Assembly (NCBI GenBank): GCA_016801885.1
Contig: CM028882.1
Span: 20,539,047 to 20,603,046, forward strand
From: Toxotes chatareus
Taxonomy: Eukaryota > Chordata > Actinopteri > Toxotidae
Direction of reading: 5' to 3'
DNA: 64,000 bases
The notes under the pieces were generated by a model. That model saw only the letters and a list, made by a program, of their open reading frames with translations. It searched no databases and was not told where the DNA came from. This document shows, piece after piece, positions 63,637 through 64,000 of the stretch (position 1 is the first letter of the stretch; every line of letters begins with the position of its first letter). The translations under genes and the position numbers were made by a program.

Positions 63637-64000
63637 GTAAGTCTGTGTTTTGTGTGACTGCAGTGGCAGACTATTAAATGTTTTTATCAGTTACCATCAC
63701 CACATCAAAAAATAGCTTCAGCTCTTATGAGCTGGCCATTGTCATTCATGCCACATTAGGCCAGTCCCTCTCAAAAATTGGCTGTGAGTCCAGACTGTTA
63801 CGTAATAAACAAATAGAGCCGACTACCAGTCAAAGACTCTGGTATGCAAGCAGCCTCTTCCACATGGTTGTGTCTGATAGGGATTTTCAGTGGGGTTCTT
63901 GTTAATCCTGACGTTTGGAGGCTCCCACTACCACAGAGCTGGGTTTGAGTACTTCGGCAGGTCTCTGTCTGTGTTTGTCACCATGCAAGATTAGAGTTAG

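Overview
This is a vertebrate nuclear window, almost certainly from a ray-finned (teleost) fish. Genes are split into short exons with GT/AG introns. The intergenic DNA carries typical teleost repeats: hAT elements with 8-bp target duplications, the GGGCCCGAGCACC repeat, a tRNA-derived SINE, and long CA, GA and ATT tracts. I cannot name the species. Ten protein-coding genes can be modelled. For the nine complete ones the exon phases agree and the summed coding length divides by three.

Layout, left to right: (1) 2.6-11.2 kb, minus strand: an unnamed type I membrane protein (C-type lectin-like domain, one fibronectin III domain, TM, acidic tail), with a 4.7-kb nested hAT-type composite in its largest intron. 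(2) 13.8-33.5 kb: the conserved multiciliogenesis block cdc20b (-), gpx8 (+, nested in cdc20b intron 2), mcidas (-) and ccno (-). Cdc20b intron 2 also holds three hairpins on the cdc20b strand with the miR-34/449 seed, which I read as a miR-449 cluster. (3) 34-52.6 kb, plus strand: tut7 (terminal uridylyltransferase), isca1 (mitochondrial Fe-S assembly) and an unrecognised three-exon gene of 234 codons. (4) 54.4-57.1 kb, plus strand: a kisspeptin-receptor-type GPCR. (5) 60.7 kb to the right edge, plus strand: the first four coding exons of psat1 (serine biosynthesis).

How the genes relate: Mcidas works with E2F4/5-DP to switch on the multiciliated-cell programme; Ccno supports deuterosome-dependent centriole amplification; Cdc20b and the miR-449 microRNAs it hosts act in the same differentiation step. 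A full RFX X-box match lies about 165 bp upstream of the ccno ATG, and E2F-like motifs lie upstream of the cdc20b ATG. The cdc20b-gpx8-mcidas-ccno block corresponds to human 5q11, whereas tut7, isca1 and psat1 are on human 9q21, so the ccno/tut7 interval joins two ancestral blocks.

Points most worth a second look: the miR-449-like cluster, a Gpx8 whose peroxidatic cysteine position reads Ser, the unrecognised gene at 51-52.6 kb, the lectin/FN3 receptor, and the nested transposons.
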